64,000 nt of DNA, taken from the NCBI GenBank assembly GCA_951799445.1, contig OX637289.1:8771321-8835320 (forward strand), read 5' to 3'. Under the pieces are notes generated by a model, which searched no databases, was not told the DNA's origin, and saw only the letters and a program-made list of their open reading frames with translations. The stretch comes from Pseudisothecium myosuroides (Eukaryota > Streptophyta > Bryopsida > Hypnales > Lembophyllaceae). Of this stretch, positions 11,108-23,560 are shown one piece after another; within the stretch, counting starts at the first letter, position 1; each line of letters begins with the position of its first letter. The position numbers and the translations under genes are program-made.

Positions 11108-11848
11108 AGGTCATTACAAGAAAGACCGGTACTGAAACATTGTCACAAAACCAGTGCCGATGCTTCCTTTTGCTATAACTTTTGCAGCATGACTCACATG
11201 AATTTGAAATTTTTATTAGAGATTCCTCTCTTGAGTTTAATCATATCTTGTATTTTTCAAAAAAATTTAAAAATCATTTTATATTTTAAAATCATTTAAA
11301 CTAATATATCACGTTTTGAGTTTTAAGGGGTTTTAGTACTATGGAGTCCCCAAATTTAATGATTTGGAACTGAAATTTCTATGGTCTATTCCCATAGTAG
11401 GAATTCATGTTTCTACCAAGGGGAATTAAAAAATATTATATTTTATATCCTCTACGTCCATACAAAGAAGACTCCCTTGCATGCACAATTCTAAATGTTG
11501 ATGATGGCTTCAAGATAATTTTTTTGGTGAAATCTCTTCAAACTAAAGTCTTTACAAATGGAAAATTTTTAGTTTCTTTGAAAAAAAAATTCCTATTTTG
11601 TACAAATTAAAACGTCAAACTATGTATTTTCTTCAAAATTTCAGCTCACATGTTTTTGTGAATAACTTTTTACCTTGATTTTTTTTAGGTCTGAAATTTT
11701 GGTGATATGCTATTTCAAGTGTTATACTAATTATAATTATAATATTTTATTTTTAAAAACTCATATGCAAAAAACTCGTAGTATTGGGAGTACTAGCCAA
11801 AAACAACCAAAGTGGAACAAAAACGGAAGGTCATTCTTGCAACGACCC
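11108..11848. mobile_element. Non-autonomous TIR element, GGGTGATTGC family, copy 4
   Basis: This 741-bp element has left end AGGTCATTACAAGAAAGACC; the right end reversed is GGGTCGTTGCAAGAATGACC. Perfect 4-bp flanks TGTG lie at 11104-11107 and 11849-11852. The interior resembles one arm of the foldback copy at 6556-7616 (for example the 'cttttgctataacttttg' block near the left end). It is more diverged than the other copies. No coding capacity. Confidence 0.82.
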
Positions 11849-11852
11849 TGTG

Positions 11853-13835
11853 TTGCATTGGTGCTATTTCCAATATTATGGAAAACTTTTTGCTTGCGTT
11901 ATTGATTTTTCAATGTGTTTACATTCCTTTTGGTATTCCATAGTTTTAAAATGTAGAAAAAAATAGGGTGCCAAAAAATAGACTCTCTACCCATTTATAA
12001 AAAAATAGGGTGCTCATAAATACATGCCCGTAGCTTTTTATCTACCAATAGGGAGGGAAAAAAAGATGGGAAGGAGATAAATATCCCCCCTTTAAATACC
12101 TCGTTATCGCACGTGGTTACTAAAGTTTTAGGGGTGTGAACCCTCGAGCTTTTCATTCTTGCTGTTTGAAAATTGTACAAGTTTGAGAGAATTTTTTATC
12201 TTTTATTTTTTAAAATTAAAAAATACTTAATTTGCCTTAGATTCCAATAAAAAATTTTACAAGGTTAAAAAAGCATTATTCACCTTCTTAAAATATTTGT
12301 TCCTCCAAAACTACATTTTTGCATATAAAGTTGATCATCCAAATTTGTTATAATCTAAAAATCCAATGGTCAATATTTTCCACAATTAATTCGATGCATA
12401 ACAAAAAAAGTAGTCTTTACTTTTGGATGGTTAATCCTTTAGTGGTCGCAGTCGTGGAAAAGCTTAGTAGCAGTGGCGAAACAAGGAAATCTTTGAGATC
12501 CTCTGTTGATTACAAGGAGAATGGAGGATAGAAATTAACCGTAAGATCTTAACAGAATGCCTCACTGGTCTGACTAAGGACAAGAAATTGCATGAACTGC
12601 TTTACCAATGGTGAGATTATAATGTTTGACTAAGAACTAAAGGCCGTTGACTAACACGGGCAGTGTTTTCCTTGTTCTTACACTTGCAATTTTGATGGAC
12701 TTCAGAGGTCCAACAAATTATTGAAAAATACAGAGTAAAGATGATGATGTCTACTACCATAGCAAAGTGACAGACCGTGGAAATCATAAATTGTGTGGGA
12801 GATCGACATCTTGCAATGAGGATGACTTAGTCACAGGTGAAGAACAAGACAATTTTGGGTAGTTCTTTGTTGAGCTGTCAACATGTCAAACAAGAAGATG
12901 ACTGTTCACGACAAGCCTGCCCTCCTAACCGTGAAGAGACTTGAGAGCTGCCCCGCTACTAAGTCAAGGAAATACATGTTGACTTTGTAGCAATTGACGT
13001 TAGATGTGTCCATAAAAAACACTAGCTGCCAACAACGAATGTCAAGAAGGAATGCCATCGTAGGAAAAAGAACATGCGAAACAAATGTTGCAGCGATTTG
13101 TCTTTAATGTGGTGTAATGTTACCCTTCCATTACAAAGACAAAGAAGTCGATGAGGCGCAAAGCAAAGCAAATATAGAACTCTTATTATGTATCAAAATG
13201 GAGCTCTATACATTTTTTTGGTTGCATCACCGATGATCAAAAGTAGCTCTTCCAGAATAGCGAAGAACGTCGCTACTGTGTATAGCAAAGAGACCTACTG
13301 ACCTGAAGGAAAAATGACGTGCTACCACACACGGTGCACGCTAAGGTGCACACTCTATACAATACGTGCATAGCGGCTGACTATAATCTTATGAGAAAAA
13401 AATTTGCTTCATATAAAATTGCTGTGCGAATTGTACAAGTCCACACTATGGACACGCTATATTTGCCACTGCTCCACCATCCTGCCGATTTCCTACAATA
13501 TGCATGCTTCCGTGAATGATATGATCGACAGTTGTTGAGCACCATGTGTCCCGCACTGTAATTAAGTGCAATTGATATGAAAGCACAAGTGACAACATAT
13601 GTTCAAAAGGAAGGGTCCGCTCGCAGTTACCTGCATTGCCCACGCCCATACCGCCTGTCATCGACTCGATTATCGTAGTGTGTAAACCGCCGCATTATGT
13701 GAAAACTTGTAATAGTCCAAACCTGTCGTATTCACAGTCTCTACATGTCCTTTGAGCGATGCCAATGCTTATCGATCTACCGCACGGAAGTTGGAAGTAA
13801 CCGCTCATCTCTTCAAAACATAGTGGCTTCCCTGG
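11853..13835. other. Gene-free interval, origin unknown
   Basis: AT-rich to about 12.4 kb, then of more balanced composition to 13.8 kb. Open frames are all short (at most 71 codons) and none resembles a known family. I see no end structures of a transposon. Confidence 0.4.
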
Positions 13836-13921
13836 AAGCATTTTCCAAGATGCAGAAAGATGTCTCTACATTCTGAAAGCATTCTCCAAGATGCCAAAAG
13901 ATGCCTCTACATTGTGAACAC
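13836..13921. repeat. Imperfect tandem duplication, unit about 43 bp
   Basis: Two adjacent units share 'agcattytccaagatgc', then 'aaagatg', then 'ctctacatt'. It lies at the 3' edge of a minus-strand frame (14108-13866). Confidence 0.55.
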
Positions 13922-14108
13922 AAAAAATTCGTCCGACGTCTGCCAGGCAAAAGTGGCACTTGCAGCGATGAATTTCAATAGTTTCCAACTGAGGACATTC
14001 AAGAAGTAGCTGGCAATATCCTTCTTCTTGAATTTCTAATTCACACACACATACTGGTATGTGACAAGTGTGATCTAAGTTGCCTTGCCGCCTACACTTG
14101 TTGTCCAT
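13866..14108 (-). pseudogene. Possible leucine-rich-repeat gene fragment
   Basis: The 80-codon frame contains LLLECPQLETIEIHRCKC, which has the spacing of a cysteine-type leucine-rich repeat (CPxLExxxxxxC). Only about one and a half repeats are visible and there is no start, splice context or further domain. It could equally be chance similarity. If real it is a broken remnant, since flanking frames are closed. Confidence 0.22.
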
Positions 14109-16149
14109 ACATAGCCGTACCGTTGTACAAGTTCAATATTAAAAGACGTGGCAGACAAGAATTTTTGTAGTAGTGACGACAGCAAATGTACTAGTCAAAC
14201 TTAGCCCCGGAGCGGAAAAAAAAATTATATATTCTCCATGACTGCATTGCTAGCAGCGTTGGGCAAACAAAAATTTTGACAATTCCAGACACCTCTCTAC
14301 TTTCGATTTTACCCAAAAATACAAACATCGTGTTTGCGGAAGAGCTTTGCATTTCTAGTTCGAAACTCATGCATCTCTGTCCAGAAAAAAGGATGGATGA
14401 AAAGATGGCAAACCCTGCAAGATACAGCGATACTCCTCTGTACATTGTTCAGAAAATGGATGCCGACCTGCTTAAGGGTTAAAATTAAAAGTTTCAAGCA
14501 CATCCATGTGCAAAAAAATATCAAAGTGGGACAATTCATTGAAAATCTCCATTGTCAAAAAGTTGTTGGGCCTTCAGTAGTTAATGTAAGCCAATCATAA
14601 ATAAAAACTATTGGAGTTTTTTGGCTATGGAATAAAGGAGAAAAGGCTTTACATCAATAGAAGCTATTTTAAGAAAATTTGAGCAGCTATCCTACTCTAA
14701 AAATGAGTCAAATCAACTAAGAGAGAGCCTCTCAAAGTGTAGCTACTTGTTGTCCTTCTTCCTATTAAAAATACCAAGACCATCTAATTTACAAATCAAC
14801 CTACATCATATGCATTAGCAATCAACTCAAAGGTTCCTTCAACAATGCCCAATGTCTCAAAAATATTTTCTAAGGTCTTATATATTATAATGAATATTCA
14901 AAAAAGATGCTCATATACTGACTTGAGATGCATGGATCCAAAATTTCCAATAGATGGCACCATGCTTGTTATTTCTTGAAACTAAGAAAGCAACTCCTAC
15001 CCACAAGGCCACAATCAATACTACAACTCACAAATATCTTCAAAAACTATTACATTATTACATCACTAATCTTGACTAGCTACACACTTTTGATAATAAC
15101 CAAATCTTCAACCTAACACAATTTGCATCTCAATTTGCAAGTCCGTTTGCAACTCAATTTAAGTCCATTGTACCCAAAATCAAATTTAAAGCCATTAAAA
15201 AACGCTCCATTTAAAACCATAGCTTTTCAATTCTACTATCAAACCATATGGATTGCACCACAATACACCAAAATCTATGTAATGCATATATTTCAAACTA
15301 CAATTTCAAAATTCAAATCCGAACTCCAAACCACACAATTTTCACCACTCCAACCATTGTTTTACAAACCACTATAAATTAATACTACAACCAAACTACC
15401 ACATTTATAAAGACATCAACCCTTGCTTACTCCACACAATACTTGACACTAATCATACAAATTCAAAATGACTCAAACAATAATTCTAAGCACTTCACCT
15501 TTTTTAAATGTCTATGAAATTGTCAAACGCTCAAATGTTCACTAAATAGCTACCACTAGATGATGTCTTCTCCCTTCACAAAACTTGTATCACTAATCAT
15601 CACTTACTTCTTCTACACCAAGATTATAAAAATAAAAGCATACAAGACCATACTACACTACTCAAAAACACTTTTACAAACCATGTTAAATACTATGATC
15701 CCACTAAATGCACACTATACAATATCAATCTTCATACAAAACCACATGAATCGTACACATATTGTATATATCACAAACCCTACCATAACCCTACCTTCTA
15801 GACAATAGATACATATTCAACGACCTCCACTACTTTGTCAGTAACACCTTCAAACTTCTCCCACAACTAACATTGATTAAATTTATCCCTTATAATACAC
15901 TTGTCAATATAAAAAAATCACAATTGGAATACAGTCAAAATTTCTTTGCTTCATGGGAATGGTGGGGAATAGTTTTTAGTTATATGCACATAAAGAAGCT
16001 CAAGTGTCAAAAGCCAATTAATTAAACATGCTCATGCTGTACAATAATTGTGTTTGATTTGTTGCATTTGGTTGCTCATCTAAAAAAATCAATGAAAGCT
16101 AACATAACCAACTTCATTGATGGTTTGTGCAGTAGACTTTATGCACACA
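14109..16149. other. Gene-free interval containing a G-poor tract
   Basis: No gene recognised. About 14930-15880 is strikingly poor in G on the plus strand while keeping C, giving A/C/T-rich text and artificial open frames. No repeat unit or transposon ends found. Confidence 0.5.
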
Positions 16150-16152
16150 TAA

Positions 16153-16652
16153 GAGCATCTCCACCGGGGCATGCTGTAGTGCCCATGTAAGCGCTTTGAC
16201 ATGCCTGGAAGACTTTTCCAACCCACCAATGACAACCTTTCTAAATTTTCAACTTAGTCCACTTCAAATTTTTGTCTCAACACTGGAACTTCTCATACCT
16301 TGCACGATTGACTTGTGGCACGGTATTGACAAGTGAATTTATTTTTGGTATAGTTATTGATGGTGCCGCATGGTTGAAATGTTCGAGTAGCTTTTTGGAG
16401 GTCCAAGGTCTCTCAAACCTGACCCTTCTCTCCTAATTTTCTCAAACCCAATGTGTTGAGTCAGCGCTTGGACAGGCATGTCGTCAATGCTTTGCATTTG
16501 TCCCCCACCTTGCGCCTCTTGTAGTGCCTTGTAAAGCGAATTGTGGAAGGTGCTAGTAAGGCAACGCTATCTCCCCGCCCCCTTCCGCACCACTAATACA
16601 CGCTACCCACCGTCTAGCGCATCTCATGTGGCACGGATGGGTGGAGATGCTC
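16153..16652. mobile_element. Tourist-like (PIF/Harbinger) MITE, 500 bp
   Basis: Inverted ends GAGCATCTCCACC on the left and GGTGGAGATGCTC on the right are flanked by TAA on both sides (16150-16152 and 16653-16655). A 3-bp TWA-type duplication with ends of this GAGCATCTCCA type is characteristic of Tourist elements of the PIF/Harbinger superfamily. The interior is more GC-rich than its surroundings and has no transposase. Confidence 0.88.
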
Positions 16653-17164
16653 TAAGGAGTATGCAAATAAAGAACTACAGTAAATTATGTAAGTAGAAAA
16701 TTTGCATTATGAGAAGTTTCACTGTACAAGACTTCTTCCTACAACTACACAACTACAACTCATCAAAAGATCCATCACTTTCTAAATATAATCACCCACC
16801 TTTACACAAATTCCAACCTAAGCCCAATACTTCTATAACATAGATGGGTCATTCAAAAAAGCTTTTAAAACACCACCAAATTCCGGCACCTAGCTATTAG
16901 AATTAGTTGCTTACAGTATCTACAATTTTACAGGTAAAATCAACCTTTGCAACAGACTTTGTAGATTCCAAACCATCTTATAAGCCAAATTCACAACTAT
17001 ATATAATATTCTACAAGTACTTCAACAATGATCCTATGAATCAACACTTATTTTTACAGATAGTCTAAATACACTTCACCTTATATGTGAACAACTCAAA
17101 CAACCATGAGAGAAAATTTGGACTCTTTAGATAGATGCTAAGAAGTGGCGAAAGGGATCTCCGA

Positions 17165-17430
17165 CATTAGAAGAGATTTGAGGCCTCCGAAGGTCCGTTT
17201 TAGGGTTGTTCCCATTGTCTGTTCCCCTGTTTTGAACTAGCAATAATGCTATCAAAAATTTAAAAATAAAAATAAAAATCCATAGTGAAATTTTTTTAAT
17301 TTTTAATTTTTTCAAAAAATCTGACGTGGTACTCTCTCGACCACGTCAAACTGTATATGTGGCACAACTTCCAAGCTAGAAACGCGTTGGGAACTCACAG
17401 TCTTCTAATGGCCTTGAATCTCTTCTAATG
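17165..17430. mobile_element. CATTAGAAGAG-family MITE
   Basis: This 266-bp element starts CATTAGAAGAGATTTGAGGC and ends with the inverted copy CTTGAATCTCTTCTAATG. Inside are the family's recurring blocks: a 'ggttgttccc' block, an AT-rich centre and a 'ctgacgtgg...ccacgtca' palindromic core. Relatives lie at 19074, 58129, 61992 and 62814. Confidence 0.82.
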
Positions 17431-19073
17431 ATTAGATTTATTTTGGCTATGCATTAACTTTTTCCCTATTTCTACTCATTGTTTGTATACCCAATTGTTA
17501 GAGTACTATTTCATGATTCTCCAATCACAATTAAATAGAAGCATAGCAACTTGGCAAGTACCTTCTTCTAACAATTCCGGAATAAAAAATGGATCTATAT
17601 ATATATATATACATACACACATACATAATCAGTCTTAAAATTCATGCAAGGTGAATCTCTCTTTTGTCAAAGATTTTTGTCCTTTAAGTAGCTCAATAAG
17701 GCTCCAAAATTAGACTAGCTTGTCAAATCTTGGCAGCCATCTAGAGAGTCCAAAGTTTCTCTCATGCAACATTCCAATCATTACTTTGACTACACATTAC
17801 TCAAAGTCATTGCCGCTCTACTAATCCTTTTTTTTCCTTTTTGAAAAAAATTCAGACTAACTATAATTGTACTACCTTCCATTGCCCACATGGCAAGGTC
17901 TACATTTCTGACAATGAATCCTACTGGTGATGGTGTATCTTTCAGATGACATTTTTGGCAAAAACTGTTACAAAGTGGTAACAAATTCTCACACTTAAGA
18001 AGTATATTTCCAAGCTAAAGAGGCAAAATCATGTGGAATTTGTTGTGTACCATAACTCCATGGAGTATTCTGCTAAGGAAAATAAGGCAAATTTATAAGA
18101 TGCTCCAGATGAATTTAGGCACCATGTTACACTAACTATAATGAGGAATTAGTAATTTACTTCAAAAACATGTCCATATCAATGTATGATGTAAGAAAAA
18201 TCAAAGTTCATTTATAGATAGTCTTTATAGATACAAATGGCCAAGTTTGGGCCCACCTACTAAAGAAAAAGTCCTTGATCAAACATGGCTCTTGAACTTC
18301 ACTATTACTCACCAAGTTTAAGTTTGAGCTCTAAGCTCATATCGTCAATCTGCTCCTTTTGCCCACTGGTTATAGGCTTCATTATAAGGAAAAATTTCCG
18401 AGGTAAAAAATTTGTAAATACATTCCTACTACACATTCCAGATGAGCATCTAAGGTATTATGTAAATTGTTCTTAATGAAAGTAAGAGAGCTAAAACATA
18501 TTAGAAAGGATTTGGAGCCAAAAAAGGTCCGTTTCAAGCTTGTTCCCCAATCTGCCCCCATGTTGTGAACAATGGAATGGGTTGTCAAAAAAATACATTT
18601 TCAAAAAAAAACTCTCTTTGGAACATCTCTTATCAAGAACACTGATCTGAACTTGTCTAAGCTTTTACATTATCAATTCTTAGATATGTGTTGTCTTATC
18701 TAAGATCAAATCATAGTATTATCAACTCATTCCAATTGTGTAAAAGATATTGATTTCTTACTTTATTATATTGTGGTGAACACAATATACACCAAAGATA
18801 AACATATAGATACATAGTAAGGTAGAATTCCATCACTTATGTATGCAAATAATAATGTAAATAACTAATCCATCACTTATGTATATAAAGATATATAAAA
18901 AAATAATCCATCATCTATGTATGGAAAAGATAGGAAGTAGAATAAATAGATATGCTCTCAAGGAGAAACAAAAGTAAGTGATAAAGCACTAATCTTTGCT
19001 TCATAAAGTAGAAATGACTCCAAGTAGTCCTTATCAAAGTCTAAGGCCAAAAAAGCCCAAAACACTATACATA
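17431..19073. other. Gene-free interval
   Basis: Contains a short TA/CA microsatellite (17593-17625) and otherwise unremarkable AT-rich sequence. No open frame above 72 codons and no recognised repeat. Confidence 0.45.
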
Positions 19074-19366
19074 CATTAGAGGAGATTCGGGCTTCTAAGA
19101 GACTGCGAGTTCCCGGACTGTGGGAACTCTGCAGGAATGCTGGAACGCTGCTAAATGGCCAGTCTGACGTGGCCAAGTGACTGCCACATTAGATTTTTTT
19201 TTTTTTTTTTTTTTTTAAAACATAAAAATTAGTATTATTTTAATATTTTAATAATGATAGTAATTTATTTATTTTTTAATAATTTTTTTTCTAACAGCAG
19301 GGGCTAGTTCCCAACATTGGGAACAACCCTAAAACGGTCTTCCAGAGGCTCAGATCTCCTCTAATG
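19074..19366. mobile_element. CATTAGAAGAG-family MITE
   Basis: This 293-bp element starts CATTAGAGGAGATTCGGGC and ends with the inverted GATCTCCTCTAATG. It contains two 'gttccc...gggaac' stems, a 'ctgacgtggcc' motif and a poly-T/AT-rich centre, as in the other copies. Confidence 0.82.
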
Positions 19367-20173
19367 TTTTTTTTTTTTTTTGTTATACAAGTAGGAGTAA
19401 AGTGTAGAATTCTCATATGAATTTTCTACAAATCTTCAAGAGGAATTGGGCCTCACCTGTGCCCGTCCAAAAAACACACCACAAAAGTGAGTTAGTGAGG
19501 TTGCACAAGGTGTCTTTAGTCCAAAATCACATGCTATAGTTGTCACAACAACATTACAAAGATATCCATAGAGAATTTCAAACAACTCACAAACATTACA
19601 AGTAATAGAAACACATTCCAATAATCAAGAAACTTGGCTACTTAATGATGCCTGTGTAGAAGTCATTTCTGAAAAACTTCTCTTCCCAATGCAGACTTGA
19701 GGTCACAGTGGAGTAAGCTCCCTCTCAATAAAAAATTAGAGATAGGTATTCAAACTGAGAGACAAAAATAGCAGCAGAGAGTGTAAGTAAAAAGTTTGCA
19801 CAACTGATGTGAGGCCACAACAACCGCTTAAAGATGTGTAAGAACTGAATCAGTTTGAATGAGGCCTTGGCAAACAGAAGAAACTAGTCCTTATAGGTGG
19901 TTGTACATCAAGCTCACAAGGTAGTGGGTTGATGTAATAATAAAGCTTAATTACAGCTGACGCAGGGCAATTTTGATTAAGTGGCCTCCAAACCTCCTAA
20001 TTAAATATGAGTTCGTCTAAATCAAACCATATTTGATAGGGTTGATGTGATGGTTTCATCTGTACAAGCTTTTGGGTGGCTAATTAACTAACCAATAACC
20101 TTACAGGTAGTTAAACAGCCATTAGACAGTTACATAACATTCAGTAGCAGTTGGAAAGACTGCCCTCCCCCCA

Positions 20174-20249
20174 ACTGAATGGTGTAGAATATACCACATC
20201 TTATCATCCGATGGATGATAAAATGTGGTATATTCCACACTCCATCAGT
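20174..20249. repeat. 76-bp near-perfect palindrome (small foldback)
   Basis: The arms begin ACTGAATGGTGTAGAATATA and mirror almost completely to the end at CATCAGT, leaving only a few bases of loop at 'cgatgg'. A shortened relative occurs at 32395-32447. Probably a very small foldback MITE. Confidence 0.65.
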
Positions 20250-20547
20250 AGCTATGGGGACACTTGTTGAATTATGTTAGAGTGTAAGTAAGAGAGGATG
20301 GCTGGGTCGCAAACTTAATTCAATCTGACACTCAAAAAGGATGGAACAATCGGCTTTGTCAAAATCTTACAATTCAAGCTTTACGGCATGTGATCATTGA
20401 TCCGAATTGAAAAATGAGAAAATGAATGTGTCATCCTTGACACATTGGAACTCAAATTAGAATTCCGCCATCAAGTCATTGCATTAATTCTCTTTCAGTC
20501 ATTGCTGGAATCACTGAGTTTGATGAGCGGGCGGTCAATCCGATAGG

Positions 20548-20713
20548 CTGAAATAAAAATGAGAAGTTTCTTTTTTTTCAAGAAAAGAAATGGAGTCCAA
20601 TCAGCATTGGCTGAAATGAAAATGAGAAGTTTCTTTTGTTTCAAGAAAAGAAATGGAGTCCAATCAACATTAGCTGAAATGAAAATGAGAAGTTTCTTTG
20701 TATCAAGGAAATC
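20548..20713. repeat. Tandem repeat, 63-bp unit, 2.6 copies
   Basis: Units start at 20548, 20611 and 20674, each with 'ctgaaat.aaaatgagaag'. Because 63 is divisible by three, open frames run through in both directions and look repetitive. I take them as non-coding. Confidence 0.8.
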
Positions 20714-23560
20714 AAAACTGAACTTTGAAGACAGGCCGGACAGGGTGCACCAGTGGATTTTTTTAGGCAATAAAAAGACTAAAAGCACCAAAAAATTATC
20801 TCTTGCACCAAGCCTATGGAAAAATATGGAGATAAAAAAGTTTAAAAAGCCAAGTCCGGATCTTTGATGATACCCTTACAGCCACTGCCTCCATAGTGAC
20901 TCTTGGAGTATCCCACCTTGTCGCCACCTGTAGAATGGTTGATTCAACAACTTTTCATTTGGCGTCACCTAAATTACACCAAAGTTGGTAAGATTGAGAG
21001 AAATTGTAGCCGCATGCACGCCAATGCATGTTTCATATTGCCAGGTTTTTTTGTCTGTTAGTAGGAATGGTCGCCACTCGTGGAGACGCGGACTCGCCAA
21101 GTCACTAGAAGAACAAGGCCCTTTCACTTTCGGAGAAGAAACTGGCTAATTTTGAGGCTTTGGGCCACTCATGAATCTGGTTCAATTTGCGACTGCATCT
21201 TTGCGTCTTTGCAACTCAATTGTTGCCTTGTTGGGGTCTTTCTCAATGGACATAAGGTTAATGTGACTGCACTTGGGGAAAGAGAGAATTTGGGGCCTTT
21301 TTTTCAAGCGAGAAGAACCGGAAACTTGAAAGTGGCGAGGAGAAGAAGGGGAGGGACCGAGACACTTGAGAAAGTAAGTGTCACTGATTGTGTTGCAAAG
21401 TTGCTCATATCATCCTTGACACACCCACTAGCCCAGATGTTGCAGGGTGAGCTTCTACTTGTGTGTCGCCTCCATTCATATATATATGCTAAGAGTAGTA
21501 TTCTTATCTTCTGCAGCAACCTAAAACTGAAAAGATTTGTGACCATTACAGTTGTCGGTCATAAGTTGTTGCCATTGTTATGAAGAACGGTCAAATATTC
21601 CATATGCAGTCATTTTTGGACACTGTTTTGGTGATAAAGTTTCCTTCTCGTCGATTCTTTCTTGAGAATCTTTGAGACTATGAAATTGGTGTAGGTTTTG
21701 GGTTCATTAAGATGTAGAGTCTATTGCCTGATTACACAAATGTTTGGACAGGTATGGAAGACTTTATTGCGTTCAAATGGACAGGGTAGCTTTGCAGCTG
21801 CACATGTATCGTTTCTAGTTTTTACATGTACCTCAGGTAGATCTCTTAAGAACCTTGTCGTGATCATCACATTATTGGGCTTCCACTTGTTTCAGACGAT
21901 CTTTACAATTCGAGAGCTGGGGTCCATAAGCTTTTGGTGGTCCGACATGCCAGGTTTCGTTCTGCTTGTGTGCCGTCTCCATTCATATCAAAACTGGTTG
22001 CATTCGAATACAAGTGAATAGATCTCCATAACTGCCTTACAATTGGATGGGAGTTATTTATCAAAGTAAAAGTATCGATACAAGGACATACATCCTAAAT
22101 TAAATAGTGCAAGCTAACAAATGCTACAACAAAAACGACTGGATGGTTAGAAAAACTTCTGTAAATCAGAACTCAGCATTTGTGAGCAGATTTGTGCGCA
22201 AAACTATCAAATAACTATAGGTCAAAAGTGTTTGATACTTTGACCATTTTTTTCAACACAATATCAACTCTCAAAGGGAGGTGCTACAGGCATGATTTTT
22301 TAATATGGTTTGAAGTGATCTGTTGTGTTACCAACAATTCATGAAGAAGGAATATCTTGATTTGTTAGCATTTCTACATTTTCGTCCTTGCAAAATTCAT
22401 GTTAGGGCTGTCAGAACTTGCGATTTCTGTAATTTGTAAGTTGTTCCTTTGCTGAATACAACATGATTCTTCTTTCCTTCAAGTTCTAGCCGTCTTGTAG
22501 GATTTTGGAATGCCTATTTTCTGGATATTTCAATGTCTTATGTTGATTTCAAATGCCATATTTGTGCCTTCTGCATGTTTGCTGCAACTGGTGAATCCAA
22601 CTCAAAAGCTGTGCAACATGGGCAAACGACTCTCATTAGCGCTTCTTGCTCTTGCTCGATCTGGTGCTCTGTTTTGATTTATGGTTGAAGAGTAAATTTA
22701 CCCTCATCAACTGGGCACTCGCCACAAAGCTTGTGCTTGCAAGGTAAAAGCCTCAACTTCTTTCTTGATGCTATGAAAGCTCAACAATAAGCCAATCGAG
22801 TGAGATGTTTTAATTTTGTGATTCTCTGTGGGAGAAATGTAAGAATATGTGCCTCATTTGTGAGCAGATATATCACCATTTAAGGTACAAGCGACCAATT
22901 AAAAGTTGATTGCCTTTTCGGGAAAGATAAACTTTTTCAAACAATTTGCAATAAATTTTCTTACAAAAGAAAAATGAAAATGGCATCTAATCCAAGTGGT
23001 CTCATATTGTTGGAACATTTGTGGAATTATTTATAAATTTTTAAAGATTTCTATCTTATGCTTGTATTTGTGACCCTAGGTCTCTCAAAACCCGTTCCCT
23101 TGCAAGGTGTGAAGAAATATGAAGAAACCAAGGAGAATGATTGACTCTTGCAATAAATAACACTTCATCCTCAATCCACTCAATGACTAAAAAGGTTGAT
23201 TTAAAGATCACTTCATATCCATTCCAAAAATAATTACAAGAGTGGTTTGAAAAAAATGAGTGCTTGAAGACCCTTGTACCTTACTTGTAAATGGTTTGAA
23301 GACTACTAACTTCCTAATGTTGCCATGTGTAGGGTTTGGCCTTGTTGTCAATCAAAACATTGGTAAGTGCTAAAGATTGTCTTCTGTATGGATGTGTTGT
23401 CTTCCAAAACCAAGCTAATTCGAAATCCGTAGTAGGAACAGAATTGTTATATTAAATGCGCCATCTGTCAAGCTCTTTGCCTTCAATTCCATCAAATTGA
23501 TTCTTTATTTATTTATGTTACCTTCTGTTTGCAAGGGCCAAGGGCACATCCACATCCAAC
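20714..23560. other. Mixed interval without a recognised gene
   Basis: 20870-22800 is less AT-rich and contains the longest unassigned plus-strand frame of the area (167 codons at 21080-21583), but it matches no family and no splice-linked partner was found. 22960-23350 carries a dispersed repeat described separately. An untranslated or decayed transcript unit is possible. Confidence 0.35.
22960..23350 (+). repeat. Dispersed LTR-like repeat, copy 1
   Basis: It contains 'tgtatttgtgaccctaggtct' followed by 'tgactcttgcaataaataacact' and 'ccactcaatgact'. The same ordered blocks occur at 43430-43800 (plus) and 28163-28480 (minus). The length and the isolated nature of the copies suggest solo LTRs or retrotransposon fragments; exact ends were not determined. 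Confidence 0.5.

Noticed and set aside
20495..20867. Repetitive open frames of about 100 codons on both strands
   Set aside because: They follow from the 63-bp tandem repeat, a multiple of three; no start context or homology.
21080..21583. A 167-codon plus-strand frame, the longest unexplained one
   Set aside because: No domain, mixed composition and no partner exons; kept only as part of an unassigned interval.
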